From contig OY829544.1 of assembly GCA_963691705.1 (NCBI GenBank), positions 40,197,917-40,261,916 of the forward strand: 64,000 nt of DNA. Reading direction: 5' to 3'. Below, piece after piece: positions 1 through 12,247 of the stretch; position 1 is the stretch's first letter, and every line of letters starts with the position of its first letter. This DNA comes from Viola odorata (taxonomy: Eukaryota > Streptophyta > Magnoliopsida > Malpighiales > Violaceae). The notes below the pieces were generated by a model, which saw only the letters and a program-made list of their open reading frames with translations, ran no database searches and had not been told where the DNA came from. A program made the translations under genes and the position numbers.

Positions 1-2192
1 CGTCCCTTATTGGCATACCTGACAGTCACAACCGGTGCCATGGGATGTGTGTTGGGACAACATGATGAATCAGGGAAACGGGAGCAAGCCATTTACTATC
101 TGAGTAAAAAGTTCAATGAGTGTGAAATGCGCTACTCCTCGCTAGAACGAACCTGTTGCACCCTAGCTTGGAGCGCTCAGAGAATCAGACAGTACATGTT
201 GTATTACACGACATGGTTGATTTCTCGCATGGACCCTCTGAAGTACATCTCTGAGAAACCTTATTTGTCAAGCTGAATCTGCAGATGGCAAGTCTTACTA
301 GCTGAATATGAGATTATATATGTGACACGGAAGGCAGTTAAAGCAAGCGCCCTTGCAGATCACTTAGCTGACCATGCTTTGGATGAGTATGAGCCTCTAG
401 AGTTTGATTTCCCTGATGAAGATATTGTGATTATCGACGCTGAGTACATAGGAGATACCGAGGATTGGTGGACTATGTTTTTCGACGGCGCAGTGAATCT
501 CTCAGGAAATGGGGTGGGTGTTGTTGTCATAGCCCCAGATGGTCGTCAGTTCCCCATGGCATACAAATTAAACTTTCCTTGTACAAACAATATCGCTGAA
601 TATGAGGCATGTATTGGCGGGTTGATGGTTGCGATTGATCTGAAGGTGAAAAAGTTAAAAGTCTTCGGAGACTCGACCCTCGTCATTTACCAAGCCCAAG
701 ACTTGTGGCAAACCAGGGATTCAAAACTAATACCTTATCAAAGGTTGCTCACTAAACTCATAGAGGGGTTTGAAGAAACTAAGTTTGATCAGATTGATCG
801 AGAAAAGAATTCTTTCGCGGATACATTAGCTACTCTGGCCTCAATGTTCAAGTTAGAATGTGGGATATTGCTTCAACTATTAAGAGTGGAAGTAAGGGAG
901 ACACCGACATGCTGCGCTGCCTTAAAAGATGAGCCTGATGGGAAACCCTGGTACCATGATCTGGTACGCTTCATCAAGTATCGAGAATACCCACTAGGGG
1001 CAAGCCAAAGTGACAAAAAGACCCTTCGGCGCTTGGCTTTAGACTTTTACCTTGATGGTGAGATCTTATACAAAAGAAGGGCAGATGGAGTCTTACTTCG
1101 TTGCGTCACTGCTTCAGAAGCTAGGAAAATTGTAGCAGAAATCCATGGCGGAGTTTGCTCCACACGCGTTAGTGGGCACATGATGGCAAAACAAATCATG
1201 AGACGAGGCTGTTTTTGGCTCACCATTGAACGAGATTGCATCGATTACTTCAGAAAGTGTCATAAATGCCAAATTTACACCGATCATCTCAACGTCCCTC
1301 CAACTCCTCTTTTCAATATGACATCGTCTTGGCCCTTCTCAATATGGGGAATTAATATCATGGGCCAGATTCATCCAAAAGCTTCTAACGGTCACTGCTT
1401 CATCCTTGTAGCAATTGATTATTTCACTAAGTGGGTAGAAGCTGCCTCCTACTCGAACATTACTGCTAAGACGACCATGCAATTCATTGAGAAGAATATT
1501 ATCTGTCGATATGGGGTCCCTGAGACGATCATTACAGATAATGACACTAACCTAAATGGGAAGCTGATCGATGATCTCAGCCAGCGATGGAAAATAAAAC
1601 ATCGAAATTCCTCACCGTACCGTCCAAAGATGAATGGCGCGGTCGAGGCTGCGAACAAGAATTTGAAAAAGATCATCCAGAAAATGGTAATCACCCACAA
1701 GGATTGGCATGATATGCTTCCTTTTGCTTTGCACACTTATCGGATTGCAATTCGCACCTCTATGGGTGCAACTCCTTACTCCCTGGTTTATGGTATGGAA
1801 GCGGTGATTCCCCTCAAGGTGGAACTTCCTTCTCTCAGAGTTTTGGCCGAATCCAGAATAGAAGAGTCCGACTGGGCAAGAATTAGATACAAACAACTAA
1901 ACCTAATTTCAGAAAAATGAGTTAGCTGCTTTGTGTCATGCTCAATTATACCAGAAGAGGATGGCTCATGCCTACAACAAGAAAGTACGACCTCGCGAGT
2001 TTAGAACCGGGGATTTGGTGCTAAAGAAGTTTCTCCCCCATCAGGAGGAAGGTCAAGGGAAATGGGCTCCACGGTACGAAGGTTGTAGTCAAAAGTACAT
2101 TCTCAGGAGGTGCTCTCATGCTTACGAATATAGATGGCGACGACTTACCAAGGCCAGTGAACGCTGATGCTGTCAAGATGTACTTTGCTTAA
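1..2192 (+). pseudogene. Ogre/Tat-type Ty3/gypsy pol remnant: RNase H, second RNase H, integrase
   Basis: The window opens inside pol. Positions 1-276 encode the end of the RT-linked RNase H (motif YYLSKKFNECEMRYSSLE). An in-frame TGA (274-276) interrupts it and the same frame continues with WQVLLAEYEI. A second, archaeal-type RNase H follows (about 465-850; FFDGA, EYEA, FGDS and the last Asp in FADTLA), which is diagnostic of the Tat/Ogre branch. Integrase follows from about 1150 with an H-C-C zinc-finger region (KCHKCQ), TDND for the second Asp and NGAVEA for the Glu. The first catalytic Asp is Asn here (WGIN). A frameshift near 1915 and another near 2095 break the C-terminal domain; the true stop is TAA 2190-2192. 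The protein would reverse-transcribe and integrate the element, but this copy is dead. Confidence 0.93.
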
Positions 2193-3514
2193 AGACTAGT
2201 GGGTTCAATCAAAGGACATAGGGTTCCTTCAAGATGGAACTATTTAATATTTATTCTGAATCAATAAATTCTTCCTTAAAACTTGCATCTTTAAGATTCA
2301 TTTTTTGTCTTATTCTTTGAAATGACAAAACATGATGCTAGTAAATTTTGGAGAATGGTTTAACCAACTGCACTTAAACTAACATCATTAATCAATGCTA
2401 GTTTTGCAAGGCTAGAATACTTTATGATCCCTCATTTTGTCATTGTATCAAGGATCCAAGGCAGCATACTTGATGTAGTCTCCAACGGACCAAGATTTCC
2501 CCCTCACTCCAAATGATGTTCAAGCCATACTTCTTGAACAAATCATCAGCAATTGGCCACCCCAACATAGAGGATGTCTCCTCGCCAAAAGTAGCTAAGG
2601 GACAAGCCGGGAGAGATTTTAAAGATGGTTCTTCATTTGCAAGCAACCAGTCTCAAGCTATGATGGAACTGTTAGAAATGTTTGCAGCAATACTATTATC
2701 CGGGTACTAGTGAACCTGTCAGATCATTTAGCTGTTGCTTGCTGTACACATATTCAGAGAAGTCCGCTTTTCTCTCTTCATCTTTTGCATTCATTCCCAC
2801 ATTTAAAAAAAATATATATATATATAAAAAAAAAAATAAAATAAAATGTGTTTGTGAGTGGTCACGCCCTCATGTTTTGCTTATAAAATTGATAAAAACT
2901 GTTAAGACTCGTGTAGTTGTAAATAAAATTCTTTGAATAAAATCCACACTACTCTCTCGAATTTTCAAACCTTCCCTAGAATTAGCATGTTCAACATGTT
3001 ACTGCATCATGGATAACTTGTGCGTCCATTTGAAATTATATGACGTGCATGGTCTCACCTGCTAGCTTTTATATCTGCAACATGCCAAGATGTAAGAAGT
3101 CATACATACATCCCTGTGAGTATTTTGGGCCTTCACGCCTTATTTCTTTCATGAGTGCAAATGCCTTACTAAGTGCTAGTTGGATTTGCGTAATATCCAA
3201 GGTACATGCACCATTAGACATGGGATAGCAGTAAAATGACATTGGACTTTGCTCTTTCTTCCATTTTTTTTCATTTTTTTTTCAATAAGGCAATGAGCAG
3301 TGCTTGACTGAGATGGCTAACCAGAGGTAGGGTGCACATCGAACTTGGCTCGCGCAAGAAGGGATGCGAAAGCTCCAAGGATTGTTGATGGCCAGCGTTG
3401 GATGAAGGCCGAACAAAAACAAGAGACGAAGGCCTCGGCCTTAAACCAAAACTGAGGAAAGCCAGCATGAAAACTGTACTTGCTTTGCCTATTGATGTGT
3501 TTGTGTTCGAATAG

Positions 3515-3605
3515 AAAAAAGAAAAGAAGAAAAAGGAAAAAAGAAAAAAGAGAAAAACAAAAAGAAAGAAGAAAAAGGAAAAAAGAAAAAGAAAAAAGAA
3601 GAATC
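3515..3605. repeat. GA-rich low-complexity tract
   Basis: Purine-only stretch built of AAGAAAAAGG-like words. It matches in position the CT-rich tracts of the related minus-strand element. It opens long Phe/Lys-rich frames on the opposite strand that are not genes. Confidence 0.8.
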
Positions 3606-4483
3606 TTTTAAAGGTATTCGAAGAATACAACCAATCAAAAGCAGAAGTAAGTATAGAAAATAATCCAGTGCCCTCAAAGTAATCAAGAAGGGGCATCCTC
3701 AATGAATGTCAAAGAACTGGAGCGCCTTGTCCTCGAAAAGATCTAGAAGAAAAGCATCTCCAGTAAAAATCCAAGAATCTAGGCGCTAGACCCTCAAAGT
3801 GATCGCAGGAAGAAGCATCCCTAACAAAGACTAAAGGACTTGTGCACTTTGCCTTCGCCATGGCCAATCAACATGCCCTGTTTATTGAGAAAAATATACA
3901 TTTCTCCTCCCCAATAAAATCCTTTCGATTATATGAAGGCCTATGCATGTGCATCTTCATCTGAAGTTCATTCACTCGGATTGACATTGCAAATCTGACT
4001 TTGTGCTATGTTTGTTGCATTTCTATGAGTGTAAACACATAGTCGTATTTCTGAATATGAGCGCAAACACCAATATCTAGTGAGGATTGCTTACGTCTAC
4101 ATGATGCGGGAAAGTCTTGTCCTTAAGGTCGTTATCTCCTGGGCAAGATACAGATGCTTTTCTAGGCTTGTATCAAGCATGCTTATATGATAGAAAATTG
4201 GATGATGTGTTCTCTAGAAATGTATAAATTTGTTGAACCTTCTCTTGATAGGGAAGTTGTTTTTATCTTGAAAAATACTAGGGGCAAAGCTTAGGGTAGT
4301 GTGGGAATACTTTTATATACAACACACATGATTTGATCTCATTTAATTTCCCATTTGATTTCTCTTTTTCCATCTATGTGGCTGTTCGTGTTTGTTTCCT
4401 CCCTATTTGCAGGATACAAATATGCTCCAGTGGAATCTCCGCCAACAAACCACCAACCACGATAACCGAATAGAGTACGTTAC

Positions 4484-6149
4484 TGATTGATGGATTATTT
4501 TGGTTGTTTTACTATCTCTTTTCCTAGTAATTGAGATGGTAAATAGGCTACTTTGAGCCTATTTGCTTCCTTTCTTATGATTCAGCCTTTGGAGCATCAA
4601 TATGAAGGAAAGGAGTGAAAAGCTTGAAGAATAGAGCTGTAATCAATCATATGGTGTTGAAGTCCCGTTTTCGGCCTTGCTGCTTTGAAGTTGGTCTGTT
4701 TGTCTCAAGGTCACTCCTCTATTTTGCCGAGATCAGCTCTCCTCGAGGCCTCGACAAGAAGCGTCCCTCTGGAAGGACAGCTGGATCTGCACTTTCCATG
4801 AATCCGCGTGCCGGATTTATTTAATCTCTAGTGCATTTCCTGTCTTCTTGGGACACATTATTTGCAGACACTAGACTTCTTGGGCCCCTATATGTTATTC
4901 TCATGTGCTTGAAGACATTTTGGAAGAATGAATCAACATTCTTCTTGATTAAATGAAGAATATTCCCACTCATGTACAAGCACTTAGAGGACAAGCTCTT
5001 GGGAGCTTGTGAGCTGGCGTGGACTGTCCTTGGAGAGGAGATTGCAGGCATGGGAACGGACCATTTAAGGTAGCAAGATTGAGAACGGAGAGGGAGGACA
5101 ATCAAGAACAGTAGGGAGAAAAATCAGCATTTACCAACTTTTTCCAGAAATTCCAGCACTCTTTGTAATTTCGGATTTGAACTTCTTTTGTTTTATTTAG
5201 ATTATGTGTTGTAACTAAACTCTAAGTTCCTGGTAGGGATCAAGAGATTGGCTGGTATGTTGATTGTGAGACTTGTTTAAGCTTCATAGAAATGAATTTC
5301 ATATTTCAAACCTTCTTGTTTTAATTTCAAACTTGTCTTTATTAATTTTTGAGCTTGATCACCTTGAATTTAATTCGGGCAAGTGTAGTCAGTTCTCTTG
5401 TGATTACATCACTCTTAGAGAACGTTTGTAGACAAATCAGCAGGGCATGAGGGGTATTTGCTTGGTCTAAGCTGATAGAAGAGATTGAATTAGGCGGTCA
5501 TCCCATCCCGAGGCCTTGAGAAGGGCCGACCTAGGTGACAGCTGGGTCAAGTGCCAGACTAGACCAGACTCGTGGATGATGAAAGTATTCCCTTGTCTAG
5601 AAGAGGGACCTCACTGTATTTAATCAATCTCTCAAGTGCTTCCATAAGTATTCTGATTCCTTTGTAGAAGGCTCTGCATAGCCAAGGCAAAGTGGCGGAT
5701 TAGAATCTTAGGATGAACTTAGGAAGATTAGGGTATTTAAAATGAAGTGATTCTTTTAAATACTTTTGTAGCAGGTTGGGAATCTAGTGTGAGCTGGTTC
5801 CACAACTTCTTCTATGAAAACCATTTCGAAAATGTATTTTGTCAATGATCAACAACTTACCAATGCCATCTCGCAATGATCTCTACCCGGAATATTTTCT
5901 CCCCTGTAATTCTCTCTATTTTAAAGCTGTTTTTATTGTTTGCAACTGATCTCAAATCTACTGTTTTTCTGTTTAATTATATCTCAACCCCAAAACTTGG
6001 TTTCTTTTACTTGGTTATTTACAGGAACTTCAAGAATTAGGCGAAGCTTGTCCTTGTGGGATCGATCCTCTCACCACTATCTGCATTAATTTGTAGCATA
6101 GCACTGAGTTGTATTTTATTTATTTTATGAACGGACTCGACACCCGTCA
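4484..6149. mobile_element. Solo LTR (1666 bp) with GTTAC target duplication
   Basis: The segment begins TGATTGATGG and ends CACCCGTCA. It is flanked on both sides by GTTAC (4479-4483 and 6150-6154), a perfect 5-bp target-site duplication. There is no internal domain, so it is a solo LTR left by recombination between the LTRs of a complete element. The end carries GTCCTTGTGGGATCGATCC. A diverged relative in reverse orientation begins at 15562. The insertion is younger than the Ogre-like element 1 that hosts it. The superfamily cannot be decided without coding sequence. Confidence 0.85.
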
Positions 6150-6798
6150 GTTACCACTCCTCAATCAATTTCGTGTGGCGGTCCTTTTCCCTTACTTAAT
6201 ATTTGAATGAAGTGACTTGCTCACCGGCGTGTCGTGCGGCAACTTGGTCGTCCACTTCCGGTTGAGTTGTATCCAGTCATGTTGTGTGGCGACGTGGTCG
6301 TCCACATTCAAATCCTCCCTCACTATCAGAGATCCTCAAAATATCCAAGCACAGGTACGTTTCGATTCTCATTTACAATTCTGTAATTTACATTTCTGAA
6401 AAGCATCTCATTGATATCAGCATCAAGGTTAGTCATTTTTAAATGTCTTTTAAAATGTTGTAAGCAGTCACGTCCCCACAACATGTCTGTCTTTTAAAAT
6501 ATTGTAAGCGGTCATGTCCCCGCAATATATCTTCAAATATCCCCAACATCATAGCAAAGGTATGCTACTACTAGCCAATATCTGACGGGCAGCAACATCT
6601 AGAAGGATTCCAGCAACATCCCACGGGTTGCAGCGTCCGGAAGGATTTCGGCATCAACATCCAACGGGCAGTAGCGCCCGAAAAGAACTCAGCATTTACA
6701 TCTTCAGCACCAACCTCTAACGGGCAGCAGCATCTGACTGGAGTTACCAGTTCAATTTTTGCACCAATGTCTCAGGGGGCAACAACCCCCAAGTGAAG

Positions 6799-7100
6799 TC
6801 CCAGAGCGACTTTATTTACTTTCCTGCATGAAATCCCCTCCTCCCAGAGCGACTTTATTTACTTTCCTACAGAAAATCCCCTCCTCCCAGAGCGACTTTA
6901 TTTACTTTCCTGTTTGAAAATCCCCTCCTCCCAGAGCGACTTTATTTACTTTCCTGCATGAAATTCCCCTCCTCCTAGAGCGACTTTATTTACTTTCTTG
7001 CATGAAATCCCCTTCTCCTAGAGCGACTTTATTTACTTTCCTGCATGAAAATCTCCTCCTCCTAGAGTGACTTTATTTACTTTTCTGCATCAACGTCCGT
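6799..7100. repeat. Tandem array, 7 units of 43-44 bp
   Basis: Units start with CCCAGAGCGACTTTATTTAC near 6799, 6843, 6886, 6930, 6974, 7017 and 7061. They are nearly identical apart from a short variable tail (GCATGAAATCCCCTCCT). The array sits a few hundred bases before the polypurine tract of element 1. Confidence 0.92.
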
Positions 7101-7345
7101 GACTGCGATATCCTCGCCCGGATATATTTACATTTCTGCATCAGCATTCGTGATTGCGATAACCTCGCTTGGATATCTTTACTTTCCTGTATCGACGACT
7201 GATAATTGCGGTGTCCCCGTTCAGATGTCAAGTTTCGTTTCCTGCACGGAGGTCCGACGATTACGGTGTCCCCGCTCGGATCTCAAGTTATATTTCTGCA
7301 ATCTACTTCCAGCATCAACCTAGGGACTACGAGTACTACCCTCGC
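7090..7345. repeat. Degenerate ~50-bp repeats with CTCGCCCGGAT core
   Basis: Four or five diverged units containing GCGATATCCTCGCCCGGATA-like cores and ATTTACATTTCTGCATCA spacers. They are the reverse-complement relatives of the GAGGGTAGTACTCGTAGTCC units next to the 3' LTR of the minus-strand Ogre-like element (24350-24650) and those at about 32320-32420. Confidence 0.7.
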
Positions 7346-7481
7346 CCAGGTAAAAATTCTCCAATCGCCCACTCTAAGGTAAGTATGCATTTGCATTTTC
7401 AAAACCATTGCTAGATTCGGGAGCAACCATCTTTACTGCTCATCAAAAATCTCGGTTACACCGAATTTTTGATGAGACAGT

Positions 7482-7495
7482 AAAGAGGGGGCAAC
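7482..7495 (+). promoter_or_regulatory. Polypurine tract of element 1
   Basis: AAAGAGGGGGCAAC lies directly before the LTR start TGTTGCTACCCG. This is the expected site of plus-strand DNA priming. The same motif, reverse-complemented, borders the LTR at 24192. Confidence 0.88.
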
Positions 7496-9877
7496 TGTTG
7501 CTACCCGATTTTTGACACATTTTTGTACTTTTATTTTGCATCACATTATTAGTCCATTTAAATCAAAATTCTATCAAGTTTCGATCTTCGGCTATCTATT
7601 TTAATATTTCGTACCATTTCGTATCATTTCAATTTTTTCATATTTTTACTGTCTTTTCGTTCGAACTTCTATCGCTCCCGAATAAATTTTATCGGACCGT
7701 GGATCGAACGCATTCTTTATTTAATTGATAATTATCTACTATTATTTTTGTTCGCGCCATCTCATTTTGTTTTATTCAACTTACTTCGCTATAGCATTTA
7801 TTTTTCGTTCGAACTTTTAAGTATTTCGAGCGAGTAAATTCAAACTATAAATCAAACTTTTTCTTTATTTACTGATTACTATTTATTTTGTTCCATTTTA
7901 TTGCATATTTTAATATCTTTGGTTCAAAATTTTGTTTATTTCAAGTGAGATTCCTCGTGTTGATAGTTCGAACCAATTAAATAAATATTAAATATTTTCT
8001 AAAAGTCAACCTATTTCAACCATTGATCATCTTGACTCTTTCTTTTCTCCTCATCCAACGACCCTCAAATTAATCATGAGGATTCATGCTCTTCTCTGCC
8101 ATTGCACTGCCCAGCCATTTAATGCATATTCCTTCTACATTTTTAAGCCACCTTACTCCGTTTTTACGTTTTTCTGCTAACCTTTATCAACATCCTGTAG
8201 CCATTTGTCCTTTCCTACAACTCTTCCTTCCCTTTGTCCCTATAAATACCATGTCATCAAACCCACGCAAGGGGGCAAGAAAAATAAGAGAAAAAAGCTT
8301 ACTTTCTCACTAGTGCTTAGTAGTTCAGTAGCAATCAAGAAGCAGCTCCAGCAAGCAAGCAAGCAGTGCCAGCAAGCACGCAAGTAATTCCAGCAGCAAG
8401 CAAGTAAAAGCAAGGTGAAATGGGTCTCTTCCATTAATTTTCATTTTTATTCTCGAGTAGCCAAATAACTGCTTAAACTAGCTCTAATCACTCTATTTTT
8501 TAGTTAATTTCATGGTCCTTACCTCAATTTAAATGTTTATGGTCCTAGTTATTTGTTATCCTAATTTTAGTTTAATTAGCTTGTTCTTCATTTGTTAAAA
8601 TTAATCTCAGTTTCTTGTCCAAATATTAGTGTTAGTAGCTTGTTTAAATTGCTGCTGTGAAGAGGGTTTAATTTGGGCTGCTGTTGGCCGGTTCTGGTGG
8701 GTGGCCTCCTCCTTGGTCGCCGACCATGGTGCCGGCTACGCAAGGAGGAAGATGGTGAATAGTGCTAAGGGAGTGAAGAAAGGTGGGTGGGCTTAGCTAA
8801 AAATAAAAGAGAAGAAAGGAAGGGCGTTGTCGCGCCCAAAGGAAAAGAAAGGTTGTGGGCCGCACAGGCCCATGCGGAGGAAGAGAAGGGTTGGCGCAAG
8901 TGTGAGAAGCTGGGCCGCGCAGGCCCAGTGCAAAGGGAGCAGCCATGCTGCTTCAGCCCACCAGCCTATGGGCTGGGCTGGGCTGGGCTGGGCCCAGCTG
9001 GTGCGGCCCACTCACGGCCTAGTGGGTCGGGCCCAAAATTTTCGCCCAGTCATTTTTTCGCGCTGCCATCACACTCGTACTGTTTATTTTTCACACTTGT
9101 ATTGTTTATTTATTTTCACACTCGTACTATTTATTTATTTTTTGTATGCCTGTATTATTTATTTTCGTACACTTATGCATGTTTATTATTCCGCTCGCGT
9201 TTGATCATCAAAATTAATTATGTCACTTGCGTATAATAATTTTAATGACGATTGTTCATATGCTTGTACCATTTAACTAATTATTTTTGCATGCTTAAAT
9301 AATTGTTCTACTTACATTTTATTACTAAAATTAGTTATTTTGTTTGCTTGTGATAAATCATTAAATATTTAGTTGTTTATCGATTATTATTTACTCGCAC
9401 TAATAATCTCGACTTTGTAGGATAAATCAACCAATGCTCTTCACAAGTAAACGTTTCTCGCCATTTTATTTTTATGCTTCTTACACAAATATTCTCATAT
9501 ACATGAATATTTAAAATTGTTAGAATTTTATTAATCCATTGGGCATGATCACATAATTTAGGACTTTTTTTTTATTTTTCAAACGCAATTTTAAACACCT
9601 CTTTTATCCGGTAACCTTTTTAGGATGTGACTCGGGTGCCTAACACCTTCCAGAGTCCATAAATCGACCCCGAACCGCTGTTCTTGGGTTTAGACCCTTT
9701 TTGCCTTAGCTTTTTATTTTGTTTTCTGCCATGTTGTCATGACTTTAGGTTCCCTAAACCTAGAAACAAAATAGGGTGGCGACTTCATATGCATTATGTG
9801 AGATGAGTCCGATTTTGTCTCACATCTAGTCCTAAACCCGCGTCGCATTAGGAAAAATCCAAAAAGGGGGTGCGACA
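7496..9877 (+). mobile_element. 3' LTR of Ogre-like element 1 (2382 bp)
   Basis: Starts TGTTGCTACCCGATTTTTGAC directly after the polypurine tract and ends GGGGGTGCGACA. Both ends match the LTR of the minus-strand Ogre-like element (24192 to 22460). A TATA box (TATAAATA, 8241-8248) marks the promoter about 745 bp into the LTR. U5-like sequence contains a run of GGGCT repeats (about 8970-8993). The end motif, with GTTCCCTAAACC, CGACTTCAT and GTCTCACAT before it, is shared with the second copy. The matching 5' LTR lies outside the window. Confidence 0.9.
8241..8248 (+). promoter_or_regulatory. LTR TATA box
   Basis: CCCTATAAATACC, a canonical plant core promoter at the position where the related LTRs also have TATAAATA (reverse complement at 9920-9927 and 23765-23772). 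Transcription of the element would start about 30 bp downstream. Confidence 0.75.
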
Positions 9878-10657
9878 GAGTGCGTCATCTCGTGCCTGAA
9901 TTGTTGGTGAAGTGAAGAGTATTTATAGGGGGACGCTTCGTGATTGAACTTGGAGAGCAAGGTGCGCGTGGGCGTCGCGGGCATGAGTCCCAACGACGAG
10001 TGGCAATGAGCAGTAGCCAGAGTGGTGAGCAAGTATGGGCTGTGTGGCTGAGGACGAACGGAAGGTTCTGTGATGGGAGAGGGACTGACCGGCAGCAAAC
10101 GTGAAGTTGAAGTAGTTATTAATGCTGCATTGATGGCTTGAAGAAAATGAGGATGGTGATGATGAAGAAAAGGGAGGGCCGTTGGATGGGCATAAATGAG
10201 AGTCAAAATTTTGATCAACGGTTGAGATGAGATGGGAAGGAAAAAATGTTTGGTGCTTATTTAATTGGTTCGAGCTATCGGTACGAGAAGTCTCGCTAGA
10301 AACCGATAAAAAAACCGAACGAAAAATACTAAAATATGAAGTAAAATGTAATGAACGAAATGATACGAACAAAAGTATGAGAACATAAAAATAGACGTAA
10401 AAGTTCGATCTATGGTTTGAGAAAACTCGTTTGGAACCGATAGAAGTTCGAACGAAAAAATATTAAAAATACGAAAAAAATGAAATAATACGAAATGATA
10501 CGAGCGGGAATGAAAATAATAAACGGTGAATAGAAGATGATAATAAACATAAATATGATCAATTAAAATGTTAATAACATGACGAGTGATAAAAATGCGG
10601 ATATGCTAAGCTTTGAAAATGATTTAAACTGCTCGCGTCAAAATTTGGGTATCGACA
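9878..10657 (-). mobile_element. Truncated Ogre-type LTR (U3 part) in reverse orientation
   Basis: Read on the minus strand it starts TGTCGATACCCAAATTTTGAC at 10657 and follows the first ~750 bp of the LTR at 7496, including GTTCGAACTTCTATCG words. The TATA box is at 9920-9927. Homology stops about 45 bp after the TATA box, exactly where element 1 ends (9877). The simplest reading is that element 1 inserted into this older LTR; the other half would be left of the window. Confidence 0.8.
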
Positions 10658-10835
10658 GTGATGCGAACAATATATCTTGCTCGTTAGATACATTTGCCTC
10701 ACATCCTTACCCTTAGCATCATTTTCCTTACAATGTATCTGAAAGTAAGCAAGTCTCCTTAAAACGAATGAGAATACAAGGCTTTCTCAAAATCAAGGCA
10801 TGCCTCACATCTTTGCCCTTAGCATATAAACTCAC

Positions 10836-11780
10836 TCACTTATCCATTTTCACTCCTCTCACGTTCTCACTAGCTTGCTTATTTTTGTCAAGCCGTGTGT
10901 TTCCACTCTGTGCATGCTCTCTTTTTTCATGCCCGCTCTTTTCCTCATGCACACAACTTACTTTTTTCACTCCACTCCACTCATTTTTCTTTTCAAGAGC
11001 CGAAGTGATTTCAAAAGTGGCATAAGCCTTTTCCAACTTAAGTTGGTCTTCATAGACTTGAGATGGGGGCAAAGGGGGGATAAGGAATTTGCTGCCAAGA
11101 TACTCCAACTTGTAGGTATTGCGAAAGCCATCATGAATAGCCTTCCTATCAAATTTCCATGGCCTACATAGGAGTAGATGACTAGAGTGCATAGGAGCAA
11201 CATCACAAAGTCTCTCATCAACATAATTACCAATCTTAAAAGGGATGAGGACTTGCTTTTGTACCTTAACCGAGCTGCCATCATTGAACTAATTGAGCAC
11301 ATATGGATGAGGTTGTTTAGAAGTTGTTAAGGCCAAGGAATGGACAAGAAGAGCGCTAGCTACATCCGCACAACTTCCATTGTCCACAATGATGGAGATA
11401 ACCATGCCATTTGCAATGTCGCGGGTATGGAAGAGATTTTCACATTGTTCCTGTACGTTGTCATCTTCCTTACCCTTAATGCTCAAAGTTCTCTGTACAA
11501 TGAGGCAATGTGGGACCTCAACACAAACATACCCATCATCCTCTTCCTCGATATTAAGCCAAAAATCTAAGGACTCCTCTCGGTTTAAACTTTCCTCCTC
11601 TTCATCTTCACCACCTTCACAGATCATGATCACTCTCCTATTTGGGCATTCGGCCCTCATGTGGCCTTTATCTCCATATTTGAAACATTCAATGTTTCGA
11701 GAAGGGGTGTGCGGGTTAGGGTTGGGTGTTTGGTGTGTGTTTGGAAGGAAAGGCTGATTGTGGTTTAGTTTTGGCTCTTG
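10836..11780 (-). pseudogene. gag-pro remnant of a chromovirus-like Ty3/gypsy element
   Basis: On the minus strand the 5' end shows a CCHC-like nucleocapsid knuckle (IECFKYGDKGHMRAECPNRR; the second Cys is Tyr). It is followed by a protease with VDNGSCADVASALLVHSL and then LLLCRPWKFDRKAIHDGF, the sequence that follows protease in this family. It is frameshifted and has no RT or integrase. It is homologous over its whole length to the gag-pro of the complete element at 33791-39114, so it is an older relative. Confidence 0.85.
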
Positions 11781-11783
11781 CAG

Positions 11784-11852
11784 AAGCTGCAAATGATGCC
11801 TCAGGCGCATCAAAGCAATTTACAGACACCAATAGTCACAAAGAACCCAACT
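11784..11852 (+). pseudogene. Exon-like remnant of unidentified host gene
   Basis: Preceded by a plausible acceptor (TTTTGGCTCTTGCAG) and followed by a donor GTAAGT. It encodes EAANDASGASKQFTDTNSHK and a few more residues. Joined in phase to 12248-12333 it gives an open frame ending in TGA. The gag-pro remnant abuts just upstream, so the rest of the gene is not adjacent. I do not recognise the protein. Confidence 0.4.
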
Positions 11853-12247
11853 GTAAGTTTAATGCAACTATGCTTTTTCATGCCTGATATTTTTGTTGCC
11901 AAAACATTATTGCCATTTCGAGCAGTTTGTGTGCATAGATTTCAAATGAAATTTGTGTAGAAAAATAGGAAGGTGCAACAAAACCAAACTTAAGTCTGAC
12001 AGTATAGCTGGATTATAGAAGAATCTGATTGGCATACTAGTGTTATATACAATCCATTAAGACTTAGTGTCAATTTTCCAGCAACTACTGCATACTTTTT
12101 TTTTTGGTTAAAGAACTATTGCATACAGTTCTAACATAAATTTGAAATTTAGTAATGTCAGTTTATGTTGCTCTAAAGCTTATCACACTAGCACAGATGA
12201 GATATATGTTCCTCATGGACCTATTTTTTCACCTGAATCTCATGCAG

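Larger units (their letters stand above)
2193..7481 (+). mobile_element. Long noncoding 3' region of Ogre-like element 1
   Basis: No coding sequence is recognised. The stretch lies between the integrase stop and the polypurine tract, as in Ogre-type elements, which have unusually long 3' noncoding regions. Blocks of it match the reverse complement of the second Ogre-like element: 2440-2560 matches about 29300-29400, and 4000-4420 matches about 26560-26960 and 30650-31060. A GA-rich run at about 3515-3605 corresponds to CT-rich runs at about 27530-27590 and 31420-31560. The solo LTR at 4484-6149 interrupts it. Between 6450 and 6790 there are one or two degenerate units each of repeats that form long arrays in element 2 (GTCACGTCCCCAC type and CAACGGGCAGCAG type). 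Confidence 0.75.

Noticed and set aside
3271..3702. 143-codon Phe-rich frame, minus strand
   Set aside because: Produced by the GA-rich tract; no conserved domain.
8787..9236. 149-codon frame in the Ogre-type LTR
   Set aside because: Lies in U5-like, G/C-rich noncoding LTR sequence; not conserved in the LTR at 22460-24192.
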